Positions 1-8,033 of a stretch of 31,464 nucleotides of DNA are shown piece by piece; within the stretch, counting starts at the first letter, position 1, and the number at the start of each line of letters is the position of its first letter. The notes beneath the pieces are model-generated. The model had not been told where the DNA came from. It searched no databases and saw only the letters and a list, made by a program, of their open reading frames with translations. The DNA comes from DAIDJD01 sp035485275 (GTDB taxonomy: Bacteria; Oederibacteriota; JAJYGY01; DAIDJD01): positions 1-31,464 of the forward strand of contig DATHOE010000018.1 in NCBI GenBank assembly GCA_035485275.1, read 5' to 3'. Position numbers and translations under genes: made by a program.

Positions 1-2380
1 CCGGCCCGTCCTCCAGCACGCAGTCGTAGTTCGCGCTCTCCACGTAGGCCGAGATCGACCAGGCCGTGTTGTTCGCGGGCGCGCTGGTGCTGTCCGTCAG
101 GTTCCAGGGCAGGGCGCAGGGGCAATTCCCGCCGCTGGCCAGGGGCCAGGCTCCGCCGTCCAGGAAGGTGCTGATGACCGTCGGATCGCTCGGGGAGCCT
201 TCGTACACGCTCAAGGTCAGGGGCGCCGAGCCCGCCAAACCAAGCCCCGCGCTTCCTGAACCTCCTTGGCTTACGACCCCCAGGTCCTGAAGGCCCGTTC
301 CCGTGGTCGCGCTCACGGCCCCGTCCGCGCTCTCGCCTGTGGCGTTCTCGTAATAGGTCAGTATCGTGCCGGCCGGATAGGACGCTCCCGCGGTCACGGC
401 GATGTATTTGTTCTTGCTGCCCGTCTGGGTGGGCGGGCTCGAGGGGCTCGAGCCCCCGGTGGCCCAGCCGTCGTTGGTGAAGTACAGCGTCGTGCCGGCC
501 GCCATGGGCTGCAGCAGCGCCACGCTGAACTGCTTGCCGAAGGCGTTGTAGGCCACGAAGGCGATGTCCCCGGCGTTGAAGGTCGTGCCGGCGGTCATGC
601 TGGGCGTCGGCGTGGCCGTGGGTGAGGCGGTCTGCGTCGTGCTCACAGTCGGGGAGGCGCTTGCGGTGCCGGTCCCCGTGGGGCTATCCGTTGAGGTCGG
701 CGAGTCGTTCTCGGTGTTCGTCGGGCTCGAAGTCGGAGAGTCGATGTCCGTGTTGGTCGGACTCGGGGTGGGCGTGTCGATGTCCGTGTCCGTGCCCGTG
801 GGGGAGGGCGTGCTGGATTGGAAGGTCGCCGTTCCGCTGGGCGAAGGCGACGCGGTGGATGAAGGCGTCGCACTGGGCCCCGCTTCCCCCAAGAAACCGC
901 AGGCGTCCGATCCGACGTAGCCCGGGCTGGTCGAATCGACCTGCCAATTCGCCAGCGCCGCGCCGCTGTCGTTATTGATGGCCCCGTCCAAGGCGGCTTC
1001 CGACCCGTCCTCCACCACGCAATCGTAGTTGGCGCTCTCCACGTAAGGCGAGATCGACCAAGCCGTGTTGGCTCCCGGCGAGGATTGATTGTCCGTCAGG
1101 TTCCAGGGCAAATCGCAGGGGCAGTTCCCGCCGCTCTGCGTGCCCCAGCTGGCCCCTGCCAGCATCGACGTGATCACGGCCGGACCCTGATATCCCTGGT
1201 ACTGGTACACGCTCAGGGTCAACAGCGAGGTCGACAGCCCCAGCGGCCCGCTCCCGGAGCCTCCGCCGCCGACCACTCCCAGGTCCTGCAGGCCGCTGCC
1301 GGTCGTGGCGCTCACCGCTCCGTAGCTGCTTTCCGTGGTGTCGAGTCCGTAGTAGGTCAGGACCGTCCCCGCCGGATAGGCGGCCCCCGCGGTCACGAAA
1401 ACGTATTTGTTGGCAGTGGACAACTGGGTCGGGGGGCTCGCCGCGCCCGATCCGGCGCTGTTCCAGCCGTCATTGGTGAAGTACAGCTTTGTGCCGACGG
1501 CCATGGGCTGCAGCAACACCACGCTGAACTGCTTGCCGACGGTGTCGGTGGGGCTGTTCTCGTTGGCGTCGTAGGCCGCGAACGCGATGTCGCCGGGGTT
1601 GAACTGGGTCCCCTGGCTCACGGAATAGGTGCAGGAATCGCCCGGGGTCGAACTCAAGGTCGCCGTCGTCGAGCTGCTCGTCGTCCAGTTCACGGGGGTT
1701 CCGCCGGGTGCGTCGTCGTTGTTGATAGCGGTGTCGAGGTTGGGCTCGATGTCCGTCGTGTCGGCGCAGTTATAGTAGGCGAACGGAAAATAGGTGGCGA
1801 AAGCGGTGGCGTACCTTCCCTCGGCCAGGCCCCCGGGATAGTCGCCGCTGGTGCTCACGCCGGTGATGGTCGAATTCGTATAGACCCCGCCGTCCACCAG
1901 GACGGCCAGGCCCACGGTCGTGGTGGTGGTGCCTTGGAAGGCCGAAAGGATAAAGCCGCTGGCGCCCAGGCTCAGGCCCGCCTCGGTGGTATAGGTCACA
2001 TAATTGGCCGAACTGGCCAGCGCGGTGTTGGAAACCACGCCGGCGGAAAAGCTGCCTCCGCCGGTCCCGGTGTTGGTGTAGGTCACCACCGTGCCGGCCG
2101 GGTAATTGACGTCCGCTCCCCAGCTCACCACGTTGATGGCGGTGCCCGACAGGTGCGCTCCCGCTTTGCTCCACTGGGAATTGCTGAAACCGATGGTGGT
2201 CCCCTGGGGCGCGTTCGCCAGCAGCACGAACGAAAACTGATTCTGGGCGACCCCTGTTCCGGCGGCATACCCCGTGAAGGACACATCGCCCGGATTCAGG
2301 GCCGCGAACGCGGGACGCGCCCAAGCGAAAGCCGACAATGCCGCAAAGGCGCTGAAAACGAATTTTTTGAGTAGGTGCAC
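1..2380 (-). CDS. Secreted modular repeat protein with SPT stalk (3' end outside window)
   Basis: An open minus-strand frame runs from GTG at 2380 off the left edge, giving about 793 visible residues. It has no ATG near its start, so it is easily missed. An in-frame TAG lies eight codons upstream, and GTG is the only reasonable start. The N-terminus is a signal peptide (basic HLLKK, hydrophobic core, cleavage near AFA). Three copies of one module follow, each opening with a motif like FNPGDIAF, then QFSVVLLQPM and LYFTNDGW (copies 2 and 3 nearly identical, copy 1 diverged), and closing with a Cys-containing segment (NYDCVVEDG). A low-complexity Ser/Thr/Pro/Asp linker (about positions 600-890) separates copies 2 and 3. 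Similar GDI-F-LL-FT-GW modules occur in extracellular bacterial proteins, with no function that I know of. Inferred role: cell-surface or secreted adhesin-like protein. The C-terminus, and any sorting domain, is not visible. Confidence 0.8.
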   Translation of the reverse strand, partial: MHLLKKFVFSAFAALSAFAWARPAFAALNPGDVSFTGYAAGTGVAQNQFSFVLLANAPQGTTIGFSNSQWSKAGAHLSGTAINVVSWGADVNYPAGTVVTYTNTGTGGGSFSAGVVSNTALASSANYVTYTTEAGLSLGASGFILSAFQGTTTTTVGLAVLVDGGVYTNSTITGVSTSGDYPGGLAEGRYATAFATYFPFAYYNCADTTDIEPNLDTAINNDDAPGGTPVNWTTSSSTTATLSSTPGDSCTYSVSQGTQFNPGDIAFAAYDANENSPTDTVGKQFSVVLLQPMAVGTKLYFTNDGWNSAGSGAASPPTQLSTANKYVFVTAGAAYPAGTVLTYYGLDTTESSYGAVSATTGSGLQDLGVVGGGGSGSGPLGLSTSLLTLSVYQYQGYQGPAVITSMLAGASWGTQSGGNCPCDLPWNLTDNQSSPGANTAWSISPYVESANYDCVVEDGSEAALDGAINNDSGAALANWQVDSTSPGYVGSDACGFLGEAGPSATPSSTASPSPSGTATFQSSTPSPTGTDTDIDTPTPSPTNTDIDSPTSSPTNTENDSPTSTDSPTGTGTASASPTVSTTQTASPTATPTPSMTAGTTFNAGDIAFVAYNAFGKQFSVALLQPMAAGTTLYFTNDGWATGGSSPSSPPTQTGSKNKYIAVTAGASYPAGTILTYYENATGESADGAVSATTGTGLQDLGVVSQGGSGSAGLGLAGSAPLTLSVYEGSPSDPTVISTFLDGGAWPLASGGNCPCALPWNLTDSTSAPANNTAWSISAYVESANYDCVLEDGP

Positions 2381-2627
2381 AGGCTGCCTGAAAATATCCC
2401 GCTAAAAAGTCCGCAGAGATCCAGCATTAGACTCGGGTCAGGTAACAAAGAAGATTTCACACTGTAAATGGACGGTGAAATCTGGCGGCGCGCGTCGGCC
2501 GGGAAAACGGAAGGGTCTCAAGTTAGAAACTTATTTTTAACGACGCCGTTACGCGTCCTCGCGAAACCGTGATTAAGATGGGTGCCCCGGCGCGCTTCCT
2601 GCGCCGTCTTCTCCGAGGTCACTGTTC
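2381..2627. promoter_or_regulatory. Divergent intergenic region with a stem-loop
   Basis: This AT-richer gap separates the GTG start at 2380 (minus) from the phoN start at 2628 (plus), so promoters for both should lie here. I see no convincing -35/-10 pair. The clearest structure is an inverted repeat with 9-bp arms, AGATTTCAC at 2452-2460 and GTGAAATCT at 2475-2483, around a 14-nt loop. It has no T-tract, so it is more likely an operator or leader element than a terminator. Confidence 0.35.
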
Positions 2628-3368
2628 ATGCTGAAAAACCACGCCCTCGCCGGCCTTCTCGCTTGCGCCTTGTTGCTCCAGGGCCGGCCGCTTCCGGCCC
2701 ACGGCCACCACCATGGCGCCGCGACCTCCGACACCTATCCCATCACCGAACAGGTCGACCTGAGCAAGCTGTTGGCGCCGCCGCCGGCCCGGGACTCCGC
2801 CCAGACCAAGATGGAAATCGAGGAGCTCCTGAAAATCCAGGGCGCCAGGACCGATGCCGCCGCGGCCGCGGCCGTGGCGGACCACAACTACAGCGTGTTC
2901 CGCTTCGCCGACGTGATGGGGCCGAAGTTCAATGAGGCCGATCTGCCCCTGACCTCCGCGTTCTTCGACAAAGTGGTGGCCACGGGCAAGTCGGTGGTGG
3001 AGCCTGCCAAGGATTTCTGGGGCAGGGACCGGCCCTTCGTCGTGGACAGCCGCATCCGGCCGGTGATGAAGGAGGCCAAGAGCTTCTCCTATCCCAGCGG
3101 ACATTCCACGGCCGGCACGCTGATGGCCATTGTCCTGGCGAACATGGTGCCCGAGCGGAGCGGCGCCATCTTCGCGCGCGGCTGGGAGTTCGCCAGGAAC
3201 CGTCTGGTGGCGGGGGAACACTTCCCCAGCGACATCCAGGCCGGCCGCATCGCCGGAACGGTCATCGCGTCGCACCTGTTCGAGAACGAGGAGTTCAAGG
3301 CCGACTTCGCGGCGGCGAGGATCGAACTGCGCGCGGCCCTGGGCTACCCGGCGGATCCGGTTCGCTGA
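2628..3368 (+). CDS. phoN: Class A non-specific acid phosphatase (PAP2 superfamily, PhoN-like)
   Basis: A 246-residue secreted phosphatase that should release phosphate from a range of phosphomonoesters in the periplasm. Residues 1-25 form a signal peptide, followed by a His-rich HGHHHG stretch. The three PAP2 active-site motifs are present: KDFWGRDRP (K128, R135, P136), PSGH at 156-159, and RLVAGEHFPSD (R192, H198, D202). The usual Ser before the third-motif Arg is Asn191 here, a tolerated change. Length fits class A enzymes (about 240-250 residues). A GAGG element lies about 10 nt before the ATG. The gene is followed directly by an intrinsic terminator, so it is probably a single-gene transcript. 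Family assignment is firm; the substrate is not known. Confidence 0.9.
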   Translation: MLKNHALAGLLACALLLQGRPLPAHGHHHGAATSDTYPITEQVDLSKLLAPPPARDSAQTKMEIEELLKIQGARTDAAAAAAVADHNYSVFRFADVMGPKFNEADLPLTSAFFDKVVATGKSVVEPAKDFWGRDRPFVVDSRIRPVMKEAKSFSYPSGHSTAGTLMAIVLANMVPERSGAIFARGWEFARNRLVAGEHFPSDIQAGRIAGTVIASHLFENEEFKADFAAARIELRAALGYPADPVR

Positions 3369-3392
3369 ACCCAATAATCCGGACGCGAAGAA

Positions 3393-3430
3393 GCCCGGCC
3401 CGCTTGGATGCGGGCCGGGCCTCTTTTTTT
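3393..3430 (+). terminator. Rho-independent terminator after phoN
   Basis: A perfect 11-bp GC stem (GCCCGGCCCGC at 3393-3403 with GCGGGCCGGGC at 3410-3420) has a 6-nt loop and is followed by CTCTTTTTTT. It lies 25 nt after the phoN stop and in front of the convergent Spy-like gene. Confidence 0.9.
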
Positions 3431-3470
3431 ATCCGGCGAGCGGTCCGGGGGACCGCGCCTTCAAAACGCC

Positions 3471-3995
3471 CTACTGCCCCATGCCGTCGCCGTGGCCCGG
3501 CATGGCCCCTCCGTGCATGTCGCCGCCCTGCCAGCCGCCCTCGCCCCCCATGGGTCCGTGGAAGCCGTGCCTGCGGCCGCCGAACATCATCACCACCAGC
3601 TTGGCCTGCTGCATGGGCGTCAGAATCCCCTTCATCGTCTCGATCTTCTTCTCGTCGCGGGACATCTTTTCCTTGTGGTCGGCTTCCAAAGCCTTCAAGC
3701 CGGCCTTCAGTTCCTCGTCCGAGGCCTTTTCGTCCACCAGGACCGCCAATTGGTCGAGGTCGGCCTTGGTCCTGTCGGCGAGCAATTTGGCCTTCTCCCC
3801 CTGGTCCTTTTCCGCGGCCTTCCACTGGGAGACCTGGTCGTCCGTCAAACCGAGCTGCTTTTGCAGCATCTTGAACTTGTCCCAATGTCCGTGCGCGTGG
3901 CCCTGGTCCATGCCGTCGTCGGCGCGCAGGCTGGGCGCGGCGAGGAGCAGCGTCCCCAAAAACATGGCCGATAGCGCATATTTGAACATTTGCAT
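3471..3995 (-). CDS. Spy/CpxP-like periplasmic LTXXQ protein with His/Met-rich tail
   Basis: A 174-residue exported protein. Signal peptide residues 1-25 end in LRA-DD. The mature part is helical and charged, with two LTxxQ motifs (LTDDQ at 50-54, LTPMQQ at 125-130), the signature of the Spy/CpxP/CnrX family of periplasmic chaperones and metal or envelope-stress sensors. The last 35 residues are rich in Gly, His and Met (GGDMHGGAMPGHGDGMG), which suggests binding of copper or another soft metal. A strong AGGAGG precedes the ATG by about 7 nt. No two-component or RND efflux genes adjoin it, so the partner is unknown. Family fairly certain; metal binding is inferred. Confidence 0.85.
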   Translation of the reverse strand: MQMFKYALSAMFLGTLLLAAPSLRADDGMDQGHAHGHWDKFKMLQKQLGLTDDQVSQWKAAEKDQGEKAKLLADRTKADLDQLAVLVDEKASDEELKAGLKALEADHKEKMSRDEKKIETMKGILTPMQQAKLVVMMFGGRRHGFHGPMGGEGGWQGGDMHGGAMPGHGDGMGQ

Positions 3996-4171
3996 TTTTC
4001 CTCCTGTTTTTTGCGTGGGGTGGCGTCTTGTGGGTGCATTTTAGCCCCCATGGACCGGGCTTGCATTGCCGCTTTGTAATACTTTGCGGTCGGGAAAAGA
4101 CCCGGCTTAGGGGGAGTTTGGGCGTTTTCGCGCAGCTTAGCCGCCCCGGCCGGCCTGGCCTGTGGCATAAT

Positions 4172-4756
4172 GTGTTTTCTGTCTTTTCCCCGGGTGCCTT
4201 GACCGTCCTCCTGCCCTGCTTCCTGTTGGTCTTTGTCAGCGAGATGGGCGACAAGACCCAGTTGATGGCTTTGGTGCTGACCACGCGCTTCAAGCGCCCC
4301 TGGGTCGTCTTGGCGGGAATATTTGTGGCCTCCCTCGCCAACCTCGGCCTGGTCGCCTGGCTGGGCGCGAGCGCGTCGGCCTGGATCAACCCGACCATGC
4401 TCAAATGGGGCGTGGGCCTGGGCTTTTTCGGCTTCGCCGCCTGGATGCTGGTGCCGGAAAAAGAGGAAAGCCCGGACGCGGACGGCCGCGGATACGGCGC
4501 TTTCTGGACCACGGTGGTTTCCATTTTTTTGGCGGAGATGGGCGACAAGGCCCAATTCGCGGTGCTCGCCCTGGGGGCTCGCTACGCCGATCCCCTGCAG
4601 GTGACGGCGGGAAGCGTCCTGGGCATGCTGGCCGCGGACAGCCTGGCGGTCGCCTTCGGCGGGCGCCTGACGGCCTGGATTCCCATGGTCTGGGTGCGCC
4701 GCGCCGCCTGCCTTTTGTTCGCCCTCTTCGGCCTGGTCATGCTGCTGCGTCCCTAG
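4172..4756 (+). CDS. TMEM165/GDT1 (UPF0016) family cation transporter
   Basis: A membrane protein of 194 residues from the GTG at 4172. The family catalyses Mn2+/Ca2+ transport, and bacterial members such as MneA export manganese. Two inverted half-repeats each carry the signature E-x-G-D-K motif: SEMGDKT at 23-29 and AEMGDKA at 121-127. The second motif has Ala where Thr/Ser is usual. About six hydrophobic segments are visible, with a short charged loop (EKEESPDADGR) between the halves. An ATG at 4028 in the same frame would add 48 residues with no membrane character, so GTG 4172 is preferred; no clear Shine-Dalgarno site supports it, and TTG at 4199 is possible. The gene converges on the SDR gene. 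Confidence 0.85.
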   Translation: MFSVFSPGALTVLLPCFLLVFVSEMGDKTQLMALVLTTRFKRPWVVLAGIFVASLANLGLVAWLGASASAWINPTMLKWGVGLGFFGFAAWMLVPEKEESPDADGRGYGAFWTTVVSIFLAEMGDKAQFAVLALGARYADPLQVTAGSVLGMLAADSLAVAFGGRLTAWIPMVWVRRAACLLFALFGLVMLLRP

Positions 4757-4821
4757 GACCGGGGATTTTTTCGTACCCGCAAAAAAGCGCGCCGTCCGAA
4801 AACAAATCCAAAGAAAACCGC

Positions 4822-5640
4822 TCAGGCTCCCTGCATGATCCTGCGTCGGCGCATCCTGGCCGCGCCGACGCGTCGGGTGAGCGCCTGCGTCAGGCCCGGG
4901 AAATGGCGCATGAGGAAAACCGCGTACTTGGCGTGCAGGGGGAGGACCAGCTCGCGCCGCCGCCGGTTCACGGCCTTGCGCACCTGGCGCGCCACCTTGG
5001 CGGTGTCCCCGAGGATGAAGGACGGGATGTATTCGGGTTTGTCCGGCGCGGGCCGCCCGTCGGCGTCCTTCAGCCTGATCTCGCTGGCGAAGAAGCCGGG
5101 GGCCACATAGGTGACGCTGACCCCTTCCGGCTTGAGCTCGAGGTCCAGCACCTGGGCGAAGGCCCGCACCGCCGCCTTGCTGGCGGCGTAGGCCCCGGTC
5201 TCCGCGACCGCGCCGAAGCCGGCCACGCTGCCGATGATGGCCAGGCGGCCGCGGCTGGCCTTGAGCAGGGGCACGCAGGTCTGGACCGTGTGCAGCACCC
5301 CCTCGACGTTGACTTCCATCTGCCGGCGCCACTGGGCCAGGCTGAGGGACTCCAGCCGTCCGGACTGCGAGTAGCCGGCGTTGGCGTAGACCACGTCCAG
5401 GCCGCCCAGGTCCCGTTCCGCGGCCTTGGCCGCGCGGGCGACGTCCTGGCGGCGGCGCACGTCCCCGACGCAGGTGCAGACCTTGGCCGCCCCCAGGGAC
5501 CGGCAGGCCGCGGCCACCTCCCTCAGGCGTTCAGCGCGGCGCGCGAACAGCACCAGGGCGTGCCCCACGGAGGCGTGCTCCTTGGCCAGGGCTTCGCCCA
5601 GGCCCGAGGATGCGCCGGTGATGAGGATGCAGGAAGGCAT
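4822..5640 (-). CDS. SDR-family NAD(P)-dependent oxidoreductase
   Basis: A classical short-chain dehydrogenase/reductase of 272 residues. The Rossmann nucleotide-binding motif TGASSGLG is at 8-15, NAG at 87-89, the active-site Asn111, Ser138 (IIGSVAG), and the catalytic YAASK with Tyr151 and Lys155. An Arg pair after beta-2 (ARRAERL) favours NADP(H). The C-terminal 70 residues are basic and hydrophobic (MRHFPGLTQAL, RRRRIM), resembling membrane-associated SDRs that act on lipid or ketone substrates; this is an inference. It is the last gene of a minus-strand run, 71 nt after the HAD gene. The substrate cannot be told from the sequence. Confidence 0.88.
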   Translation of the reverse strand: MPSCILITGASSGLGEALAKEHASVGHALVLFARRAERLREVAAACRSLGAAKVCTCVGDVRRRQDVARAAKAAERDLGGLDVVYANAGYSQSGRLESLSLAQWRRQMEVNVEGVLHTVQTCVPLLKASRGRLAIIGSVAGFGAVAETGAYAASKAAVRAFAQVLDLELKPEGVSVTYVAPGFFASEIRLKDADGRPAPDKPEYIPSFILGDTAKVARQVRKAVNRRRRELVLPLHAKYAVFLMRHFPGLTQALTRRVGAARMRRRRIMQGA

Positions 5641-5711
5641 GGCCTATTGTGGCAGGGATGGAGCCCGGAGGCTGAGGTAAATCGGCGTAACGCCGGCGTG
5701 ACTGTTGTGTG

Positions 5712-6377
5712 TCATCCGGCCTTGGGCGCCCGGAGGGCGGCGGATTCGCCATGCCGTGCGAGGATCCGGCCCAGCTCCCGCGGCGAGGCCGCGACCGACA
5801 GGGCGCCGATGTGCTCTTCCGGGCCCCCGAAACCCCAGGCGGCGGCCACAAAAGCCAGGCCCGAGGCCCGGGCCGCTTCGCGGTCCTGCTCACGGTCGCC
5901 GACGAGCACGGTCTGGGAGGCTTCCCAACGCAGGGCCCGCAGGGCGTCGCGGACGATGACGCGTTTGTCGGGGTTCAGATCCTCGGGTCCGCAGCCGTGG
6001 AAGCCGTCCATAAAAGGCGCCAAACCCAGGTCCTCGGCCACCAGACAAACCACAAAGGCCGGTTTCGAGCTGGCCAGGGCCGCGCGCCAGCCGTCCCGCT
6101 TCAGGGAGTCCAGGCACTCCAGGACGCCCTCATACAGCCTGGCCTCGGCGAAACCGCGGGTCCTGAAAAAGTCCTGAAAATGGCGGGCGGCTTCCGGCCC
6201 GGCCTCCCCGCAACCCAAGGCGTGAAAACAGTCCAAAAGGGGCCTGCCGATCTGCGCCGCGACCCGGGTTTCGCCCGGAAAGGGCAGTCCCACCCTGCCG
6301 AAGGCGTGCCTGAAGCCGAGCACGATGCCCTCGCGCGGGTCGCACAGCGTGCCGTCGAGGTCGAAGAGCGCGTTCAC
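5712..6377 (-). CDS. HAD-family hydrolase, phosphoglycolate-phosphatase-like
   Basis: A 221-residue HAD phosphatase of the Gph/PpaX type (C1 cap). Motif I is FDLDGTL with nucleophile Asp6 and acid/base Asp8; motif II Ser lies in ALASSKP (about 103); motif III Lys is in NPDKRV (138); motif IV is VGDREQD with Asp161 and Asp165. All catalytic residues are intact. It starts 6 nt after the stop of the PPK2 gene and is almost certainly co-transcribed with it. A role in clearing small phosphoesters or pyrophosphate made around polyphosphate and nucleotide metabolism is plausible but unproven. Confidence 0.88.
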   Translation of the reverse strand: MNALFDLDGTLCDPREGIVLGFRHAFGRVGLPFPGETRVAAQIGRPLLDCFHALGCGEAGPEAARHFQDFFRTRGFAEARLYEGVLECLDSLKRDGWRAALASSKPAFVVCLVAEDLGLAPFMDGFHGCGPEDLNPDKRVIVRDALRALRWEASQTVLVGDREQDREAARASGLAFVAAAWGFGGPEEHIGALSVAASPRELGRILARHGESAALRAPKAG

Positions 6378-6383
6378 CGGATC

Positions 6384-7187
6384 TCAGTCGATCTTGATGG
6401 AGCTGACGTCCACCCTGGGCCGCGGATACTCCATCTTCAGGTCCTCCAGGGCGGCGACGAGGGTTTCGCAGATCAGGTAGTCGCGCCACCACTTTTTGTC
6501 CGCCGGAATCACGTACCAGGGCGCCTCGTCGGTGCTGGTGCGCTCGATGGCCTCCTCGTAGGCCTTCCAATATTCGTTCCAATGGCCGCGGTCCCGAAGG
6601 TCGGCGGCCTCCCATTTCCAGTTCTTGTTCTTCTGGGTGAGGCGCTGCTCGAGGCGCTTTTTCTGCTCGTCCTTGCTGATGTGCAGGAAGAACTTCAGGA
6701 TCAGCGTCCCTTCCTCCGCCAGCATGCGCTCGAACTCGACCATGTGCCGGTAGCGGCGGCGCCAGGTTTTCTCGGGCATGAGCCCGTTCACGCGCACGAC
6801 CAGCACCTCCTCGTAGTGGCTGCGGTTGAAGATGACGATCTCGCCGTTGCCGGGCACCTTGTCATGCACGCGCCACAGGTAGTCGTGCTCCAGCTCGGGC
6901 TGTGTGGGGGCCTTGAAGGCCACGACGCGCAGGCCCTCCGGGGCGACGCTGGAGAAGACGTTCCTGATCGAGCCGTCCTTTCCCGCGGTATCCAGGCCCT
7001 GCAGCACCACCAGGATCCTGTGCTTGCGCTGGGCGTAGAGGAGCTCCTGGAGGTCGGCCAGTTTCAGGCCCAGCTTGGCGGTCATGCGGCGGGTTTCTTC
7101 CTTGAACTCGTCGCCGCTCTTCTCGGGCGTCGTGGGATAGGCCGACAGGTCCAGGGTCTGGCCGGGCTTGATCTTGTGCTCTTTCAT
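6384..7187 (-). CDS. ppk2: Polyphosphate kinase 2, class III type (polyphosphate:AMP/ADP phosphotransferase)
   Basis: A 267-residue cytoplasmic enzyme that uses polyphosphate to phosphorylate nucleotides. Walker A is GLDTAGKDGS (64-73), Walker B region IVIFNRSHYEE (117-127), and the lid region carries MPEKTWRRRYRHM. Full-length similarity to single-domain class III enzymes such as the Meiothermus one, including APWYVIPADKKW near the C-terminus, suggests it converts AMP to ADP and ADP to ATP. The class call rests on recalled similarity; only assay would settle AMP versus ADP use. It lies between pirin (24 nt upstream) and the HAD gene (6 nt downstream). Confidence 0.92.
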   Translation of the reverse strand: MKEHKIKPGQTLDLSAYPTTPEKSGDEFKEETRRMTAKLGLKLADLQELLYAQRKHRILVVLQGLDTAGKDGSIRNVFSSVAPEGLRVVAFKAPTQPELEHDYLWRVHDKVPGNGEIVIFNRSHYEEVLVVRVNGLMPEKTWRRRYRHMVEFERMLAEEGTLILKFFLHISKDEQKKRLEQRLTQKNKNWKWEAADLRDRGHWNEYWKAYEEAIERTSTDEAPWYVIPADKKWWRDYLICETLVAALEDLKMEYPRPRVDVSSIKID

Positions 7188-7211
7188 GCGCTTCCTCGCC
7201 GAAAATTCGTT

Positions 7212-7988
7212 TCAATCCACAAAGGGACCGTTCCATAGCACCGGCTCGCGATGGGGTTCGCCCGCGGCCATCACAAAGGTCAGGTCCCCGGGCCCGGCGT
7301 TCTCCACGGCCAGGCCCCGGCCTTCTCCCAGGACCGCGACTTGGGCCCCGCTTGCCGCGGACCCGTCCGCGGGAAAGCCGGCGGAGCCGCCGAAAATGTA
7401 GACGAAGCCCTGGTGCCCGGCGGGCAGGTCGGTCTCGAAACGCCCTCCCGGCCGCACGCGCACATCGACATACAGCATGGGCGTCATGATGGACACCGGC
7501 GAGCCCGGGCCCACCAGGACCTTCACTTCGGTGCGGCCCTGGTCCTGCTCCTGCCTGGGGAAATCCTTGTCCTGGGCGTGCTGGAAGGAGGGGGCCACGC
7601 CCTTCTGGGACTTCTTGAGGTTCACCCAGAACTGCAGGCCCTCCATCTTGCGCCCCGCGCCCGCGCCGCCGGCCTCGCCGTGCCACATGCCCTTGCCCGC
7701 GGTCAGGCGCATCATTCCGCCCGCCTCGATCCGCGCGGAGTTGCCGAAGTTGTCGTGGTGGCTGCCCCAGCCCTGGCGCAGGTAGGTGAGGATCTCAAAA
7801 CCGCGGTGGGGATGCTCGGGAAAACCGGGGCCGCCGGGTTCGATGTTGAAATGGTCCAAAAGCAAAAAGGGGTCCAGGGGCTCCAGTCCCAGGCGCGCCT
7901 GGGGCAGGACCCTGCCGATGATCTCCCCGCCGCCTTCCACCACGTCGCGTTTCAGGCCCACGGCCAGTATTTTTCTGTCGAACGGCAT
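7212..7988 (-). CDS. Pirin family protein
   Basis: A bicupin of 258 residues. The N-terminal cupin carries HPHRGFEILTYL with His59 and His61, and MWHGEAG with His103 and Glu105, the four metal ligands of pirins, so it should bind iron or another metal. Pirins act as quercetinases, redox-linked regulators or have no known function; nothing here discriminates. The start is set at 7988 rather than an ATG 39 nt upstream because AAGGAGG lies directly before MPFDRK. A hairpin overlaps that ribosome-binding site (see 7996-8029). It sits 45 nt after trpS in the minus-strand run. Confidence 0.9.
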   Translation of the reverse strand: MPFDRKILAVGLKRDVVEGGGEIIGRVLPQARLGLEPLDPFLLLDHFNIEPGGPGFPEHPHRGFEILTYLRQGWGSHHDNFGNSARIEAGGMMRLTAGKGMWHGEAGGAGAGRKMEGLQFWVNLKKSQKGVAPSFQHAQDKDFPRQEQDQGRTEVKVLVGPGSPVSIMTPMLYVDVRVRPGGRFETDLPAGHQGFVYIFGGSAGFPADGSAASGAQVAVLGEGRGLAVENAGPGDLTFVMAAGEPHREPVLWNGPFVD

Positions 7989-7995
7989 GATTCCT

Positions 7996-8029
7996 CCTTG
8001 GGGACCCTGCGGCGTCCGGGGTCCCAAGG
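7996..8029 (-). promoter_or_regulatory. Hairpin overlapping the pirin ribosome-binding site
   Basis: CCTTGGGGACCC (7996-8007) and GGGGTCCCAAGG (8018-8029) pair over about 11 bp with one bulge and a 10-nt loop. On the minus-strand transcript the 3' arm includes the first bases of the AAGGAGG of the pirin gene. The hairpin could therefore limit pirin translation, or act as a weak barrier after trpS; there is no T-tract. Confidence 0.45.
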
Positions 8030-8033
8030 TTCT

